Source: Chitinophagaceae bacterium UBA5175 (lineage in GTDB: Bacteria > Bacteroidota > Bacteroidia > Chitinophagales > Chitinophagaceae). From it: a stretch of 17,856 bases of DNA. Shown in pieces: positions 16,388 to 17,856 of the stretch. Below the pieces are notes generated by a model. That model had not been told where the DNA came from and did not search any database. It saw only the letters and a list, made by a program, of their open reading frames with translations. Position 1 is the first letter of the stretch, and each line of letters begins with the position of its first letter. The translations under genes and the position numbers were made by a program. Location of the stretch: assembly GCA_002413325.1 (NCBI GenBank), contig DHWT01000047.1, forward strand, positions 1 through 17,856. Reading direction: 5' to 3'.

Positions 16388-16405
16388 TTCTGATTCTTAT
16401 CAGAA
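16388..16405. other. Small perfect stem-loop across the epimerase stop codon
   Basis: Inverted repeat TTCTGAT-tctt-ATCAGAA with 7-base arms and a 4-base loop, including the TGA of the epimerase gene (16402-16400). No T-run follows on the minus strand, so it is not an intrinsic terminator. It may affect mRNA processing or be chance. Confidence 0.25.
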
Positions 16406-17389
16406 TGCAGCGCTACGCTGTATATGGTCTGGATAAAGACCCGATTTTTTACTCTGGTACCAGGTCACAAAATGATCTATGCCATTTTTCAGGTCAAATT
16501 GGGGATTATACCCTATTTCCCTTCTGGCCTTTTCTATATCCGCATAGGTGACCTGTACATCACCAGGCTGCATGGGTTTCATATCCAGTATAGCCTTTTT
16601 ACCCAGCCTGTCTTCTATAGTTTTTATCAGATCATTTAATAATATGATCCTTGATTCTCCGAGGTTATATAACTTGAAGCTTTTCATTTTGTGCAACGCG
16701 CAATCAATACCATCTGTAATGTCGCTTATATAGGTATAATCTCGTCCCGTACTGCCATTTCCAAAAACAGGTATCGGTTTATCTTCATCAATAAACCGCG
16801 TGAACTTATGGATGGCCAGGTCGGGGCGTTGCCTTGGTCCAAAAACAGTGAAAAACCGGAGGCAGGTAATATCAAATTCATACAGGTGGCAATACACATG
16901 ACAAAGCAATTCGCCACTTTTTTTCGTACTTGCATACGGTGAAATGGGGTTATCCACGAAATCCGTTTCAGCAAAAGGTGTTTTCGTGTTATTCCCGTAA
17001 ATTGAAGAAGAAGATGCAAACAGCATTTTCGTAATTCCATTTTCCCGCATACATTCCAGGATGTTAACGGTACCCATAACATTTGTTTGGTAATAATCAC
17101 CTATGTTTTCTATCGAAGGCCGGACACCTGCCTTGGCTGCCAAATGGATTACGACTTCAATTTTGTATTGGTTAAATATATCATTTAAAAAATCTTTTTC
17201 CAGAATATCTCCTTCATGGAAAGAAAACCGGTTATTTCCAATTAAACCCTCAATATTTTGCATTTTAAAATGACGCGGATAAAACGGATCAAAATTATCC
17301 AGTCCAACCACATAATGGCCATTTGAAACCAGTTTTTCCGAAGTGTGGGAACCTATAAATCCGGCAGCGCCGGTTATCAGAATATTCAT
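16400..17389 (-). CDS. NAD-dependent sugar-nucleotide epimerase (UDP-glucuronate 4-epimerase-like, extended SDR)
   Basis: A 329-residue cytoplasmic extended short-chain dehydrogenase. It has the NAD-binding GAAGFIG at 7-13, the strand-2 acidic Asp31 (GLDNFDPFY), a Ser-rich catalytic strand ASSSSIYG at 125-132, and the active pair Tyr152 and Lys156 in YASTK. FFTVFGPRQRPDLA followed by GRDYTYISDI is the signature I associate with UDP-glucuronate/UDP-galacturonate 4-epimerases rather than with GalE or RmlB. The likely role is making UDP-galacturonate, or a related 4-epimer, for the cluster's glycosyltransferases. It starts with ATG at 17389, 55 bases after the upstream GT4 gene. The exact substrate (UDP-GlcA, UDP-Glc or UDP-GlcNAc) is not certain. 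Confidence 0.9.
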   Translation of the reverse strand: MNILITGAAGFIGSHTSEKLVSNGHYVVGLDNFDPFYPRHFKMQNIEGLIGNNRFSFHEGDILEKDFLNDIFNQYKIEVVIHLAAKAGVRPSIENIGDYYQTNVMGTVNILECMRENGITKMLFASSSSIYGNNTKTPFAETDFVDNPISPYASTKKSGELLCHVYCHLYEFDITCLRFFTVFGPRQRPDLAIHKFTRFIDEDKPIPVFGNGSTGRDYTYISDITDGIDCALHKMKSFKLYNLGESRIILLNDLIKTIEDRLGKKAILDMKPMQPGDVQVTYADIEKARREIGYNPQFDLKNGIDHFVTWYQSKKSGLYPDHIQRSAAF

Positions 17390-17444
17390 TTCATCATTTT
17401 AAATTCCGTGTAATACTAAATTCCCAAAAGACCGTCTTACCCAA

Positions 17445-17856
17445 TTAATCATTTCTTGCTTTCAGATTTAAATTTCGATATATATCAATATATTCTGTCG
17501 TTTTCTTTTCGAGATCAAAATTTTCCCAGACATATTTTTGCGCGTTTTCTCCCAATTCCCGCAAAAGATTCCTGTTATTATATAAATTAGTGATTCTCTC
17601 CTTCAATTGATTTTCATTGCGTGGATCAATCAAATACCCGTTGTAATTATCTTTTACCACCTCATCTGTACCTCCTCCCCGGGTAGCCAGAACCGGTTTA
17701 CCTGAGGCCATATATTCAATTATGGAGTTGGATATCCCTTCACCATGATTTTCAGTGTTCGTCATTAAAACTCCGATATCTATGATCTGAAGTATAGACT
17801 CAATATCATCTCTTTTCCCGGTAAATATTATTTGCCGGTCCCTCAACAATTTTTCA
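17445..17856 (-). CDS. GT4-family glycosyltransferase, C-terminal part only (runs in from the right edge)
   Basis: The frame is open from the window edge to TAA at 17447-17445, giving 137 visible residues that begin E-K-L-L-R-D-R. The in-frame TTG at 17849 is almost certainly internal, since this is the middle of a donor-binding domain: QIIFTGKRDDIESILQIIDI, then the EX7E-type motif EGISNSIIE, then YMASGKPVLATRGGGTDEVV and NGYLIDP. That is the nucleotide-sugar half of a GT4 enzyme; the acceptor half lies beyond base 17856. It appears to be part of the same glycan cluster as the downstream epimerase. Confidence 0.88.
   Translation of the reverse strand, partial: EKLLRDRQIIFTGKRDDIESILQIIDIGVLMTNTENHGEGISNSIIEYMASGKPVLATRGGGTDEVVKDNYNGYLIDPRNENQLKERITNLYNNRNLLRELGENAQKYVWENFDLEKKTTEYIDIYRNLNLKARND

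Overview
The window looks like chromosome of a Bacteroidota bacterium, most likely a soil or plant-associated relative of Chitinophagaceae/Sphingobacteriales (the family level is inference). The strongest clues are a C-terminal type IX secretion (T9SS) sorting domain on a giant secreted protein, a GH78-type rhamnosidase with Bacteroidota-style N-terminal domains, and a TTTG / TAnnTTTG-like promoter. Every gene I can support lies on the minus strand, so transcription runs from high to low coordinates. Plus-strand open frames are shadows.

Region A (17856 to 13249) is the end of a surface-polysaccharide gene cluster. In transcription order it holds the C-terminal part of a GT4 glycosyltransferase entering from the right edge, a UDP-glucuronate-4-epimerase-like SDR, two tightly coupled GT4 glycosyltransferases (the second starting at GTG), and a WecG/TagA/CpsF (GT26) transferase. 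Together they would supply and add sugars to a lipid-linked glycan at the cytoplasmic face of the inner membrane. The polymerase, flippase and priming enzyme are not in view.

Region B (12932 to 8454) is one 1475-residue exported protein. It has a signal peptide, an N-terminal TIM-barrel-like region with a DUF4832-like follow-on domain, nine PKD-like repeats of about 95 residues, and a T9SS type A sorting domain. A clear intrinsic terminator follows it. A 316-base AT-rich gap separates it from the glycan cluster.

Region C (8217 to 1296) is a seven-gene operon: TetR-family regulator, TolC-like outer membrane protein, HlyD-like lipoprotein adaptor, two separate ABC ATPases and two ABC-2 permeases. 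Gaps are 6 to 17 bases, with a 4-base overlap between the permeases. It corresponds to the E. coli cecR/ybhGFSR type of exporter, with the double ATPase split into two genes and its own TolC added. An 18-base perfect palindrome sits just upstream of a plausible promoter before the regulator, suggesting autoregulation. The two ATPases carry complementary motif defects that fall in the same composite nucleotide site, which predicts an asymmetric heterodimer.

Region D (1154 to 1) is the N-terminal 384 residues of a secreted alpha-L-rhamnosidase; its catalytic domain is beyond the left edge. It has no in-window stop and is easy to miss.

I did not find CRISPR arrays, tRNA or rRNA genes, insertion sequences, phage genes or a recognisable defence island. 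The most unusual points are the asymmetric ATPase pair and the putative active site in the repeat protein.
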